Part shown: piece after piece, positions 32,845-42,750 of the stretch | Position numbering within the stretch: the stretch's first letter is position 1 | How the letters are laid out: every line of letters starts with the position of its first letter | Assembly: GCA_029975435.1 (NCBI GenBank) | Contig: JARKPC010000088.1 | Location: 1 to 64,000 of the forward strand | Source of the DNA: Propionivibrio sp. | GTDB taxonomy: Bacteria > Pseudomonadota > Gammaproteobacteria > Burkholderiales > Rhodocyclaceae | Direction of reading: 5' to 3' | Length of the DNA stretch: 64,000 nt | Translations under genes and position numbers: made by a program | The notes under the pieces: generated by a model | The model's input: the letters and a program-made list of their open reading frames with translations, nothing else | Database searches by the model: none | What the model was told of the DNA's origin: nothing

Positions 32845-33090
32845 TAGAAAATATGTTGGAAACTTTTCGCCAGCGTGGGGCTCACGCTGTACGCCCCAAT
32901 TGGCTCTTTGTCGCCTCACATCCCGCTGTAGCTTTGCGACGGGGTTACACCGGCGCCGCAAAGCCACGGGGATCTGTGTCGCCCCATATTGCAGAGGATC
33001 GTCGCTCGGTATTCTGCCGCGAGGTGAATTACGGGGTGGATACGCCATCGCACCGCGTTCGCGCAACAATGACGAAAAGGCGTCTCGCGT

Positions 33091-34587
33091 TTAGTCTCGC
33101 CGGCCCAGGATCCAATCATGAATCGCCATATTGGTCGCTTCATCGAGAACAATCTGCTCGCGAAGACAGAGCGCGCGTACATTGTCCACATGCTTCTGGC
33201 CTAGCGTCGCTGCATCGTTTGGCCCATCATCAAACGAGTACCCGCTCATTAACAGGCCGCGCAGCACTTGATTCACGTCTGCGCGACTCACCGGATGACC
33301 CGACTCCCTGCAGCGATCACGCACTCTCTTTCCGGTTTCCATGAGATGGAATGGCGATGCTGCCACATCGGCCGCAATGATTCCAAAGAGATTGCCATAC
33401 TTCCGTGGCGTGAGCAGGGGCGCATCGGTGGCCTCATGAATCTGACGGGCGATTTTGTAGAGTTCTGGGACTTCCCACTCGCTCGCAGGCACTTCCATAG
33501 TCGCTACCCGGCCGTTGTGGCGGGAAGGGTCGTAGGCTACGCCTCCCGAACTGTTCCAGTCGAGATAAATGTTGCCTAGGTCGAGCGCTTCGACAAACTT
33601 CCGGAAGGTTCCCCTGCCCGCCCAATCAGCAGCAAGAGCGCTGTCCAGTTCCAAGACTTTTGTCGCAAGCCGACCGCACTGTACGGGTTGCAGCGACCTG
33701 CTGACCTCCTCTTTGATCGTTTCTGCCGCTTTTGACATCAGGCTGCCCGTTTTAGGCTCGTTCGCTCCTGGGGATTTTTGCGGAGAAAGTCTGTGGCGTT
33801 TCGGATCATGAATAGTCCCGCCGTTTTCCCAAGTTGTTACCAAGGGCGACATCTCAAGTGATTCAAGAAGTCCACGGAAGCTGCCGAACCCTCCCCACGA
33901 TGCGGCATCCAGTCCATCAACCTGCGCAAGCAGGAGTGAAGCCAGTTTGGCCAGAGAAACAGGACCGGATCCTTCTTTGACGGTTTGCTGTACCAGTCGC
34001 CGAACTTCCAGCCTGACTTCCACTCCGGAAGAATCGGCCTCCGTTGCCAATCCTGGTAGACCGGACTCGGTAACACCGAGCGCTTTCCGCACGAACTCAT
34101 CCTGGTCAATCAATAGATCGGCGGAGGCACGATAGGCCGCCGACGGGAATCCAATAGCCAGTACAGTCGTGCGCCGGTCCGAGCGACGAAGCTTGCGAAG
34201 TACCGGGGTAAAGTCTGCGTCTGCAGAGAAGACAATGAACTCGTCGTAGCGCGCCTCATGCTGCAGGAGGTCTACGATATCTAGAACCATGTGGATATCC
34301 GTGCTGGTTTTCCCCTCACTGGTCAGTGCGGGGCAATCGATGATCTCGAAACCTGCGATATTGAACGCAGGCCGGAAACGCTGATACGCCTGCGGATTCA
34401 AATAGCAGCGACGGACCAGCACCCGACGTTTCGCGTCCGGACTGGCGGGCTCTGGCAATGGTAGGGATTGAACCAGCCAGTTCATCCACGCTGATGGATT
34501 TCGGGCGAAGTGGTCGGCCGTCTCCTGATCAAGCCTACGCAGGCCCGAATAAACGTTGTCGAAATCGACAAAGAGCGCGCTTTTCAC
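33091..34587 (-). CDS. NYN-domain RNase-like protein with LOTUS/OST-HTH-like repeats
   Basis: MKSALFVDFDNVYSGLRRLDQ; TSTDIHMVLDIVDLL; DEFIVFSADADFTPVLRKLRR; repeated FGSFRGLLESLEMSPLVTTWENGGTIHDP / GTFRKFVEALDLGNIYLDWNSSGGVAYDP. Confidence 0.8.
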   Translation of the reverse strand: MKSALFVDFDNVYSGLRRLDQETADHFARNPSAWMNWLVQSLPLPEPASPDAKRRVLVRRCYLNPQAYQRFRPAFNIAGFEIIDCPALTSEGKTSTDIHMVLDIVDLLQHEARYDEFIVFSADADFTPVLRKLRRSDRRTTVLAIGFPSAAYRASADLLIDQDEFVRKALGVTESGLPGLATEADSSGVEVRLEVRRLVQQTVKEGSGPVSLAKLASLLLAQVDGLDAASWGGFGSFRGLLESLEMSPLVTTWENGGTIHDPKRHRLSPQKSPGANEPKTGSLMSKAAETIKEEVSRSLQPVQCGRLATKVLELDSALAADWAGRGTFRKFVEALDLGNIYLDWNSSGGVAYDPSRHNGRVATMEVPASEWEVPELYKIARQIHEATDAPLLTPRKYGNLFGIIAADVAASPFHLMETGKRVRDRCRESGHPVSRADVNQVLRGLLMSGYSFDDGPNDAATLGQKHVDNVRALCLREQIVLDEATNMAIHDWILGRRD

Positions 34588-34789
34588 TCATATACCTCTC
34601 TGTTTTTCTGTTTGGAACATGATAACTCGAAGATGCCTGTAGTCTGTTGAGCGCCTATTCCACACGGATCTTGAGCTTGCTTGGCGTGAGGACCGTTGCA
34701 TCGAGAAAACACAAGAGATCAGTTTTGTCTACGCAGCCCGGGTCGACTCAACCCGGACTTCTTCGGCGCGAAAAGAGAGTGTCACGACG

Positions 34790-35224
34790 TCAAGCCACGC
34801 CACCATGTTCGACAGCGTTAATGATGCGAATGACTTCTTGCGCGCCAAGCTCGGTATCGAGCAGGGATAACGGCGATACATTCCCCAAGCCAATGTTGCT
34901 CGTCAGCAGCCATGCTTGGGCCAGATCTACACTGCCGAACACAGCCACTGCGCGTTTTTCTATGGCGCCGATTCGCAATAGGCGTTCGCTGACTGACGGG
35001 CTGAGATTCCTGTTAAGGGCGATCTGTCTTCTTGCGGCGGACGGAGAAAGGCCTACGAGGCGAGAAACCGTTGCTTGCCGCACATTAAGCGACTCGGCAA
35101 TCCCGTGGAGGTGGCACGCCGGAATGCCTGCGTGAAACCCACGGAGTTGATCGGAAACTGACCGCAAAAGGAAAGCATCACGGAAGGCCCGCCAGTGCAC
35201 GGCTAGAGGACTCGGCGCCGTCAT
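34790..35224 (-). CDS. Xre/MbcA/ParS-type antitoxin-like protein (DUF2384 C-terminus), no adjacent RES toxin
   Basis: LSPSVSERLLRIGAIEKRAVAVFGSVDLAQAWLLTSNIGLGNVSPLSLLDTELGAQEVIRIINAVEHG. Confidence 0.75.
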   Translation of the reverse strand: MTAPSPLAVHWRAFRDAFLLRSVSDQLRGFHAGIPACHLHGIAESLNVRQATVSRLVGLSPSAARRQIALNRNLSPSVSERLLRIGAIEKRAVAVFGSVDLAQAWLLTSNIGLGNVSPLSLLDTELGAQEVIRIINAVEHGGVA

Positions 35225-35563
35225 CAGTATGGTCGCAACAAATTAACCTTGGAAATGGCTTGCCAACAGTTCATACCTTTCGCGCTTTCCTGTTTTGCTG
35301 TGGGGTTCGAGGGCAAGGGGAAGAACCTGCACACTGTCGAAATGTTTTCGAGCCCTGCAAGCATGGCTCGTGGGGCGGCCCCTCCTACGTCTCTGTGCTA
35401 AATTCACCGCGTGGAGAGAATACCAACAGCCCTCCTTGCGTTCAACGCATCTGTTGCGTTCGCAGATCCCAATCCCTATGCGGTAGGGACAGCCATTTAT
35501 AACGGTCGAGGCTCTTTATCCAAATAGTAACGGAACAGGATTCGGAACCGACGTTCTTGTTGT

Positions 35564-36133
35564 TTATGAATTCTCAAACCTGCAACGCTGATAAATTTTG
35601 GCTTTGTCTTTGTCACTTGTAACGGCATGGAGATCAACAAGATTACCCAGATCAACTTCATCGAAAGGGAAGTGGGGCTCCTTGTACACACCGGCCCAGC
35701 ACAGCAATGCATCTTTCCCTAGGCTGTATTCCTTGACTTGGGGTTCTGGGCCCAGGTATCGCTCAACAACCAGATTCACTTCCTCCTTTCGCGAGAAAGC
35801 TCGTAAGGTCTCAATATCCTTGCTAACCCCATCCGAAACTTTCTTCAACAGGCTCCGGGGGGCATATTTCAATTCGACGACCCCAATTATCTGCCTGCCA
35901 TTGCAAATAACTAAATCTGGGCGAAGAGTTCGTTCACCAACAACAAAAGACTGCTCGAAATACACATGCCTCTGATCTCCTACAGAATCTTCATTGAATT
36001 GATCGCGTAGATATGAATAAAAAAGCGCGTGAAGCCCATGCTCGGTGTTGATAAGCCGTTTATCGTAGCCTTTTCTGATTGTATTTTCCCAAGCATCAGT
36101 GAGCTGATCGCGCAAGCGTTTTCGTGCTGTCAT
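35564..36133 (-). CDS. PD-(D/E)XK nuclease-like protein
   Basis: RTLRPDLVICNGRQIIGVVELKYAPR, a PD...ELK catalytic pattern. Confidence 0.55.
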   Translation of the reverse strand: MTARKRLRDQLTDAWENTIRKGYDKRLINTEHGLHALFYSYLRDQFNEDSVGDQRHVYFEQSFVVGERTLRPDLVICNGRQIIGVVELKYAPRSLLKKVSDGVSKDIETLRAFSRKEEVNLVVERYLGPEPQVKEYSLGKDALLCWAGVYKEPHFPFDEVDLGNLVDLHAVTSDKDKAKIYQRCRFENS

Positions 36134-36213
36134 GGTGTTCTCCCATAATGTTTTTGGACGGCTATCAAGTTGGTTTCGAGATTAGCCCCGCGCGGTCGAT
36201 CGAACGCTAGTCA

Positions 36214-37008
36214 CTATTTGCCTGCTTCGAGCAATCGAACCGCCAGCCTTTCCATGACGACGCCCGCTCTCTCCCGTAAATTGTAAGTGGCCATGGGATC
36301 GAGGCTTGTCGGCCGGGGATTGATTTGAATGACACAGGCACCATGCCGTGCAGCTTCGTCAGGCAACGACGCTGCCGGATAGACAAGCGTTGATGTACCA
36401 ATACAGATGAACACGTCGCAGGTGTCGGTTGCAGTCCTTGCCCTGCTCCATGCATCGTTTGGCAGATCCTCGCCAAACCAAACGACCCCCGGCCTAATCC
36501 AACCACCACAACTGCCACAGCGAGGCGGGAGAAATTTCCACTGCCCCGAAGCATCTTCAGGAATCCCCGGAGCAAATGTGTACGGCGCGGCGCAGCCACG
36601 ACATCTGGGTTGAAACAGACTTCCGTGCAAATGAATCACATCCTTGCTGCCTGCACGCTCATGCAGGTCGTCCACGTTCTGTGTTATCAACGTAAATTGT
36701 GGGAATCTGTCGGCAATCGCGGCAACGGCCCGGTGTGCGGGATTCGGATCGCAGAGCATGACCATGCGGCGCCGGTACTCGTACCATCCCCACACCACAT
36801 CGCGCTGGCGCGCGAAAGCGCCAGGGGTTGCCAATTCCTCAGGATCATACTGTTCCCAGAGACCCGTCTGGGCATCACGGAAGGTTGGGATACCGCTTTC
36901 CTGAGAAACCCCAGCTCCGGTAAATACGACCAAATGCCTCGACGCATTCAGTCGTTCAATCACCGTCTCAGGAATATCACCGTCGCGGTTAGCGGATTGT
37001 GCGTTCAT
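36214..37008 (-). CDS. Sir2 family NAD-dependent protein deacetylase
   Basis: VVFTGAGVSQESGIPTFRDAQTGLWEQYDPEELATP; TQNVDDLHERAGSKDVIHLHGSLFQPRCRGC; start 37008. Confidence 0.93.
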   Translation of the reverse strand: MNAQSANRDGDIPETVIERLNASRHLVVFTGAGVSQESGIPTFRDAQTGLWEQYDPEELATPGAFARQRDVVWGWYEYRRRMVMLCDPNPAHRAVAAIADRFPQFTLITQNVDDLHERAGSKDVIHLHGSLFQPRCRGCAAPYTFAPGIPEDASGQWKFLPPRCGSCGGWIRPGVVWFGEDLPNDAWSRARTATDTCDVFICIGTSTLVYPAASLPDEAARHGACVIQINPRPTSLDPMATYNLRERAGVVMERLAVRLLEAGK

Positions 37009-37073
37009 GGTTCTCACGAAATGAAGCAAATGGTCGCATCTGTCCGAGTTCCTCGACTATCGAACCTTATTGG

Positions 37074-38036
37074 TCATGGCATCGCATCTCGGCGCACTTC
37101 CGAAATTGCATCACCAAAACCTCGCAGCCACCACTCCAGCATGGCGCTATCCACCACAGTGGCTACGACGGTCAGGGTCCCATTGTTTGATTCGATGACT
37201 TCCTGATCGATCGACAATGGGGTCTCCAGAAGATGATTCCCTGCCTCCCGTGTAATCGTGAAGGAAAGGCGGATGCGCTCTCCTTCTCCATAACCAAAAC
37301 GACCGTCATCATCATATTTCTTGAGATCAAAGTCCTTCGGTCTATTGAATGTCAGCGTTGACATTGTGGCCGAGAGAATGCGGTGGAGTGCCAGGCTGCG
37401 TTCGTTGTCGTACCCCTTGAATCGACACACCAGATAGAAACGCACCCCTTGCTGTGCCAAACCCAGAGGCATGACATCCGACTTGATCCGTTTCCCGGCC
37501 AAATTCCGGTACTCGAGGCCGAGCCATCGATTGCTATACAAAGCATCGCTGACGGTTTCGAAAACGCCAGGAACAAGTCTGGGCGGCAACAACGGTTGGC
37601 TTGTAGCGACGAAGCGTACTTTACGCGGCCATTCACGCTCAAGGCGCGCACTACTGTCCGGACCAAGATTGTGCTTGGCCTGACTGAAAAAACCTTCCAT
37701 GGATTTCATCAGCCGGGCTGGCAGCAGGTGCTTCAAGTGTTCTTCGGCCAGCTGGAGCAATAGCGATTCCTGAGGCGTAAGGTTGGGCACCGCAAGCGAC
37801 CTGGCCTGTTCCAGCCAGCGATAACCATAAGGCTTACTGCGGTCGTCGCGCTCGATCTCAAAATGCTCGCTGAGCATTTCCAGTTGCCGTTGGATCGTGC
37901 GTAGATCGCGATCGATGCCGGCGTCCTTCAACTGGCGGTGCAACTCGGCTGCGGTAACCTTGCGTCCGCGCGGAATGCGCCGCAGCAACTCAACGGCGAG
38001 CAATACTGTTTCCAGCGTGTCAGAGCGTTTCGCCAT
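37074..38036 (-). CDS. WYL-domain transcriptional regulator 1
   Basis: N-terminal HTH RGRKVTAAELHRQLKDAGIDRDLRTIQRQLEMLSEHFEIERDDRSKPYGYRW, then a WYL-type core. Confidence 0.85.
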   Translation of the reverse strand: MAKRSDTLETVLLAVELLRRIPRGRKVTAAELHRQLKDAGIDRDLRTIQRQLEMLSEHFEIERDDRSKPYGYRWLEQARSLAVPNLTPQESLLLQLAEEHLKHLLPARLMKSMEGFFSQAKHNLGPDSSARLEREWPRKVRFVATSQPLLPPRLVPGVFETVSDALYSNRWLGLEYRNLAGKRIKSDVMPLGLAQQGVRFYLVCRFKGYDNERSLALHRILSATMSTLTFNRPKDFDLKKYDDDGRFGYGEGERIRLSFTITREAGNHLLETPLSIDQEVIESNNGTLTVVATVVDSAMLEWWLRGFGDAISEVRRDAMP

Positions 38037-38037
38037 G

Positions 38038-39537
38038 TCAATCCTTCAGGTCAGAACCGGAGAACTTCGCCCACAGGCGCACCATAGCGAAGGTATCGAG
38101 TGCGCAGTACGCAAGCAGTTGACGCTCGATCTCCGCCTTGCGCTCGATACTGGTCTGTGGAGCCAACGCCTCCAGATAGGCCTCCATGGCCATTCCGCCA
38201 TTCTGGACACCGTCGAGGTCGCCGTAACGCAGTTCGGGGCAAAGTGCAGGTAGCACCGCCTTGATACTCCAACTGCCCTGTTGGCTGGGGTGGTAGTAGC
38301 AGTCACGCGCCACGGGCAACAGATCGACAACGCGCTCGTTTAACGCCAACAGCGATCCGGCCAGACGAGGGAAGCGATCAGCCAGTTCGCGGATGCGGGC
38401 TGTCTCGAAGCCCGCGTTGTAGACAAAGATGGGGCCGCACTCGCCGCATACCGTAATCAAACTTTCGGCGAACGCCTTGGAGGGATCCTTGCCCGAGAGG
38501 TCCAGAAATGCCTGCTGTTCGAGTTTGCCCTTGCGTGAAAGGCGGTGCAGACTGAATTGGAAAGGGATTTGCTGGTACGGCCGAGTGCCCTTCCAGATCG
38601 GTACGGCAAACTGGATGGTCTCGAAGTCCAGGAAATAGGCCGGTAGTTTGTGAGCGGCAAGTGCCGCTACGGCGGCCTGTTGATCGAAATAGGGCTTTCC
38701 GGACAGAGTGGCGGCCTTGACGCGTTGCTGCTTGTCGTTGAGCAGTTCATCAGGCACATCACGCAACTCCGTCAGTCCGTGCGCTTCGATATGGGCTTGC
38801 AGCCGGTTGCTCAAGCGTCCGGGAAGCCAGTGTATCGGTTGTTCTGCCCGCGGTCCCTGGCTTTGACAATGGGCAAGGAAACCACACTCGTAGGGATCGC
38901 CACATTGCTTACCCGTAGCGACGCTGGGCTCGCGTTTTTTGGCCACAATCTCTTGAGCCTCTGCAATCCAGCTGCGAACCTCCTCAACGCGGCCGAATAC
39001 CTCGTCGGTCAAGTCACTTTCCCGCAGGAGTCCACTGTAATCGTCGTCGCCCGGATACACCCAATCGCTATCGATATGCGCCAGCGCAATCCCGGTCAGC
39101 GGCACGCCGGAGGAACGAGCGACGAAGGATTGCACAGCCGCGTCGTCGCGATGGTAATCCTTGACGGAAGTAGATGACTTCACCTCAACCATGCGCCAGC
39201 CAATCTTTCCGCGCTGTTTCACCGGCTGCATCACGTCCGCAAAAGCCAGAACCCCTTTGGCGCAAAAACCGGCTTCAAAGATCGGCTGCTCTGACTGCAA
39301 CAGGCCTTGAGTACGGCTGAACGCGGCATCGAAGCCTTCAGATTGCGCATCAATAAGCAATCCTCTTCCCGTAGGATCATATAACCGCCGTGCGATATCG
39401 CCGACTTGATGCCCGACAGTGAAACGGGCCCGGGTTGTCTCCGAATCTTCGCGCAACTCGGGGCGATGAACTTCAAGCCACAATCGCTTCGGACACTGCC
39501 TGAATGCCAGCAGTCTGGATTTTGAGAGCGGACGCAT
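38038..39537 (-). CDS. DUF2779 domain protein (Cas4/Dna2-like nuclease plus RNase H-like region)
   Basis: LSKSRLLAFRQCPKRLWLEVHRPEL; GWRMVEVKSSTSVKDYH; LPAYFLDFETIQFAVPIW; start 39537. Confidence 0.8.
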   Translation of the reverse strand: MRPLSKSRLLAFRQCPKRLWLEVHRPELREDSETTRARFTVGHQVGDIARRLYDPTGRGLLIDAQSEGFDAAFSRTQGLLQSEQPIFEAGFCAKGVLAFADVMQPVKQRGKIGWRMVEVKSSTSVKDYHRDDAAVQSFVARSSGVPLTGIALAHIDSDWVYPGDDDYSGLLRESDLTDEVFGRVEEVRSWIAEAQEIVAKKREPSVATGKQCGDPYECGFLAHCQSQGPRAEQPIHWLPGRLSNRLQAHIEAHGLTELRDVPDELLNDKQQRVKAATLSGKPYFDQQAAVAALAAHKLPAYFLDFETIQFAVPIWKGTRPYQQIPFQFSLHRLSRKGKLEQQAFLDLSGKDPSKAFAESLITVCGECGPIFVYNAGFETARIRELADRFPRLAGSLLALNERVVDLLPVARDCYYHPSQQGSWSIKAVLPALCPELRYGDLDGVQNGGMAMEAYLEALAPQTSIERKAEIERQLLAYCALDTFAMVRLWAKFSGSDLKD

Positions 39538-39581
39538 TATTGTCTCCCTTGTCTTTCGCAAATTATCCCATGCGGCTCTGG

Positions 39582-41672
39582 TCAGAGAAATCCAATCCTC
39601 GCCTTTCGCCCGTCCTTAACCGCACATTCGGCCTCAAGTGCCGCTACCAGCGTGGCGGACGTCTCGATTGGGCGGAATCGATGCTGTCTCATGACAGCGG
39701 CGAAGTCGCCCGGCGTGAGCTTGGTCAGGCCCCTGACCCGTGCCATCAAATCCACCGGAGGCTCGGGGAACTTCAGCCTCGCACAGTAACGGCATAGCAA
39801 CTCCCAAGCCTGATCGTGCCGCAGATAATCGAAACGCACCTTGAGATCGAAGCGACGCAGTGCCGCTTGATCCAGCCCCTCCATCAAGTTCGTCGATGCA
39901 ATGAACACGCCGGAAAACGATTCCATCTGGGTCAGCATTTCATTGACCAGGCTCACTTCCCATCCACGTTGAGCACCCTGACGATCCTGCAGAAAACTGT
40001 CCACTTCGTCGATCAGCAGCAGCGCTCCGTCCTGTTCTGCCTCATTGAACGCGCGGGCGATGTTTTTCTCATTCTCTCCAAGCCACTTGGACATCAGATC
40101 CGAAGCCCGCCTGACCACCAGCGGAACATCAAGTTGCTCTGCCACCCAACGTGCGTAGGCGGACTTGCCGGTACCAGGAGGGCCATACAGACAGAGTCTT
40201 CCGGCGCGTGCCGCGACAAGCCCGTCAGCAACACTTTTCAAGTCTGCATCAGCGCGAATGAAGCACGGATCATAGACATCCGACAACAAACTGGGATCGG
40301 TCCGCGCCAACGGGCGGTGCCCTTGGGCCTCAAGCGTGTTGCAGATCAGTTGCTCGAAGGCCGTAGCGCTTCCTTTCGGTCCCAGTTCGGCCTGGATGGA
40401 ACGGATGACTGATGCGGCCTTGGTCACCACTGCCGGCGCCAGAGTTTCGGCTTCGGCGATGCGCGAGATGCGCTCTGGGTCCAGCAAATCGCTACAGGCG
40501 TCACGCAGGATGCGTTCGCGCTGAAGTTTCGGCGGAACGGGCAATTCGAACACCATGTCGAAACGACGGATGAAGGCGGGATCAAGACCGTAAATGGAAT
40601 TTGACAGCCAGATTGTTGGAACCGGGTTTTCTTCGAGGGAGCGGTTGATCCACGCCTTGCGAACCTGAGCAGTGCTCTTTCTTCCGAAGAGACTGTCGCC
40701 ATCATTGAAAACGTCCTCGACTTCGTCAAACACAATCAGCGCCTGACGCTGCGAAAGAAAGCTCTGCGCTGCACGAAAAGCACGCAGGCGCCGCTCCCCG
40801 CTTACTGGGTCTCCGTCAGCGTCTTCGCTCGCCACTTCGAATAACTCACAGCCCAGTTCGTCTGCGATGGCGCGCGCCAACTGGCTCTTCCCCGTTCCTG
40901 GCGAACCGTGCAAGAAGATGTTCACGCCTTTTCGACCTGTCTTGCTCGCTTTGCGAAGATAAGGAAGCAAGATTTCAAGCGATCGCTGAATATGGCAGTA
41001 GTTTTGCAGATTCAGGTTCCCATGGCCGGCGGCCGATATCGTTCCACGGAGGAGGCTTATCGGGTCGGCTTCCGAAGATGTCATCAAATCCGCAAAGCCA
41101 TCGGAGAGCAGATCCAGTTTGCCGCGTAGCGTGCTGCTGCCGCAACGCTCAACCGAGACCAGACCGGAACGCGCAAGGATTCCCTGAGCGCTCAACGAGG
41201 CACGAATCTCTGATTCAGGCAGATTCAGGACGACAGACAAAACCTGAAACACCTTGACTGACGAAAGCTGCCCAAGCCAATCTGCGGCGTCATCGAGTAT
41301 GCGCTCGTTATGGAGCGTCACCGCGAATTCCAAAACCCGGCAATCGGTGGCGCTGAGGCCTACTAGGTTAGACAGTTGGTCGACGTTGTTACGCAGGCAC
41401 ACGGGCAACGAGGCATTGGTCCATTGCTTTTCCGCTTTGCAATGCAACTGGCGCAATGCGGACCGGACGGCTTTCACGTCGAACGCGTCGGAGCCCGTAT
41501 CGATCCAATCACCGAGCCCCAGCCCTTCAGCAAGCGCATCGTTCTCGAACCCGCCGGATTTGACAAACTCGCGATGACCGCCAAGCGGTACCAGAATACG
41601 GAACAGCCAAAGAACAAGACCAGCGTCGATACTTGCCGGATTTGCAGAGGGGCGAGGACGAAATTTGGCCAC
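39582..41672 (-). CDS. AAA+ ATPase with two AAA modules
   Basis: Walker A FLHGSPGTGKSQLARAIA and LYGPPGTGKSAYARWVA; Walker B ALIVFDEVEDVF and ALLLIDEVDSFL. Confidence 0.9.
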   Translation of the reverse strand: MAKFRPRPSANPASIDAGLVLWLFRILVPLGGHREFVKSGGFENDALAEGLGLGDWIDTGSDAFDVKAVRSALRQLHCKAEKQWTNASLPVCLRNNVDQLSNLVGLSATDCRVLEFAVTLHNERILDDAADWLGQLSSVKVFQVLSVVLNLPESEIRASLSAQGILARSGLVSVERCGSSTLRGKLDLLSDGFADLMTSSEADPISLLRGTISAAGHGNLNLQNYCHIQRSLEILLPYLRKASKTGRKGVNIFLHGSPGTGKSQLARAIADELGCELFEVASEDADGDPVSGERRLRAFRAAQSFLSQRQALIVFDEVEDVFNDGDSLFGRKSTAQVRKAWINRSLEENPVPTIWLSNSIYGLDPAFIRRFDMVFELPVPPKLQRERILRDACSDLLDPERISRIAEAETLAPAVVTKAASVIRSIQAELGPKGSATAFEQLICNTLEAQGHRPLARTDPSLLSDVYDPCFIRADADLKSVADGLVAARAGRLCLYGPPGTGKSAYARWVAEQLDVPLVVRRASDLMSKWLGENEKNIARAFNEAEQDGALLLIDEVDSFLQDRQGAQRGWEVSLVNEMLTQMESFSGVFIASTNLMEGLDQAALRRFDLKVRFDYLRHDQAWELLCRYCARLKFPEPPVDLMARVRGLTKLTPGDFAAVMRQHRFRPIETSATLVAALEAECAVKDGRKARIGFL

Positions 41673-41712
41673 GGTGGATTCTCCTTTTGATGAGAACCAT
41701 CATCCGGAGACT

Positions 41713-41731
41713 TGCGACAAAATGTGTCATA
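41713..41731. promoter_or_regulatory. family B operator candidate, site 1
   Basis: TGCGACA-AAATG-TGTCATA, 41 bp upstream of the AAA+ start. Confidence 0.5.
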
Positions 41732-41834
41732 TCGACTCCGAACTCCTGGCGAAGACATTCTTGACCATGACCATGCGCCTCGTTCTGTTTCGCCGTACCG
41801 AATTGCCGTACACAGGCACAGTTAGCTTATGAAG

Positions 41835-41859
41835 GGATACGACTCATCTTGTCGCATCC
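41835..41859. promoter_or_regulatory. family B operator candidate, site 2
   Basis: GGATACGACTCATCTTGTCGCATCC; arms pair at 8 of 9 positions, 65 bp upstream of the cpYpsA-like gene. Confidence 0.55.
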
Positions 41860-41923
41860 GAAAGTATCATGAGCGCTGCGATGGACGGAGCAAGAGATTG
41901 AATCGTACGAGGAGAATGCTGCA

Positions 41924-42400
41924 ATGAATTGCCGATACGTAGTGAAGGGCCTCAGAATTATTTCCGGAGGGCAGACCGGCGCTGATCGTGCCGGGCTCGA
42001 TTGGGCGATCGAACATCATGTGGCCCACGGCGGGCGGTGTCCAAAGGGGCGGAAGGCTGAGGACGGACCGATCGATGTGCGGTACCAACTGATCGAAACC
42101 GGAGATCCGAACTATCTGGTTCGCACGAAACTGAACGTGGAGGATAGCGACGCCACGCTCATTTTTACGATGGAGAAAGAACTGGATGGCGGATCAAAAA
42201 AGACTCACGAATTCGCCGACAAACTCGGCAAGCCGAGTCGCCATGTCCATCCCGATACCAAACCTGAATGGATCATCGCGTTCCTCGAAAGAAACAATGT
42301 CAGAGTACTGAACATCGCCGGAAAGCGGGAATCATCAGCACCTGGCATCTATTCCTGGGTAAAGCGCTACCTGGATCTGATTATCGAACCACTGGTGTAG
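41924..42400 (+). CDS. putative molybdenum-carrier/cpYpsA SLOG-superfamily protein
   Basis: RIISGGQTGADRAGLDWAIEHHVAHGGRCPKGRKAEDGPI; GSKKTHEFADKLGKPSRHV. Confidence 0.85.
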   Translation: MNCRYVVKGLRIISGGQTGADRAGLDWAIEHHVAHGGRCPKGRKAEDGPIDVRYQLIETGDPNYLVRTKLNVEDSDATLIFTMEKELDGGSKKTHEFADKLGKPSRHVHPDTKPEWIIAFLERNNVRVLNIAGKRESSAPGIYSWVKRYLDLIIEPLV

Positions 42401-42493
42401 TTTGCTCGTCACCGGCGTTTTGGACCCCTGTCGCATCAGACCTCGAACCGGTCGAGTGAAGGACACACCGCCACCCACCCCGGATACTAATCA

Positions 42494-42709
42494 ATGGCAA
42501 CATTCGGAAAAGATCAACGTGTGTGCGCGACGTGCGCATTGTGGGCGGGACCAAGAGAGCCGGTTGGTGCCGTTCCGTGCTCGGCAATTCGGACGACCAG
42601 TTTTGATGTGAGAGGAAAATGCTGCGGAGGCGCGTTCAACAACGTAAGCATGGGGCCGACAGCTGGATGTTGTCGGCATCTCACGTGGCCGGTCTTCTCC
42701 TCCCCGTAG
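42494..42709 (+). CDS. small Cys-rich protein
   Basis: VCATCALWAGPREPVGAVPCSAIRTTSFDVRGKCCGGAFNNVSMGPTAGCCRHLTWP. Confidence 0.5.
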   Translation: MATFGKDQRVCATCALWAGPREPVGAVPCSAIRTTSFDVRGKCCGGAFNNVSMGPTAGCCRHLTWPVFSSP

Positions 42710-42750
42710 AGACGGACAGGTTATCTACGCTCCCCCACCCTGATAGGATT

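Noticed and set aside
36214-37008. Sir2 as a stand-alone defence NADase (ThsA/DSR-type)
   Set aside because: It has the canonical deacetylase layout with zinc-binding Cys pairs (CRGC, CGSC) and no fused effector domain.
42655-42677. GCCGACA-N9-TGTCGGC palindrome as another family B site
   Set aside because: Spacer is 9 rather than 5 bp and it lies within the Cys-rich ORF.
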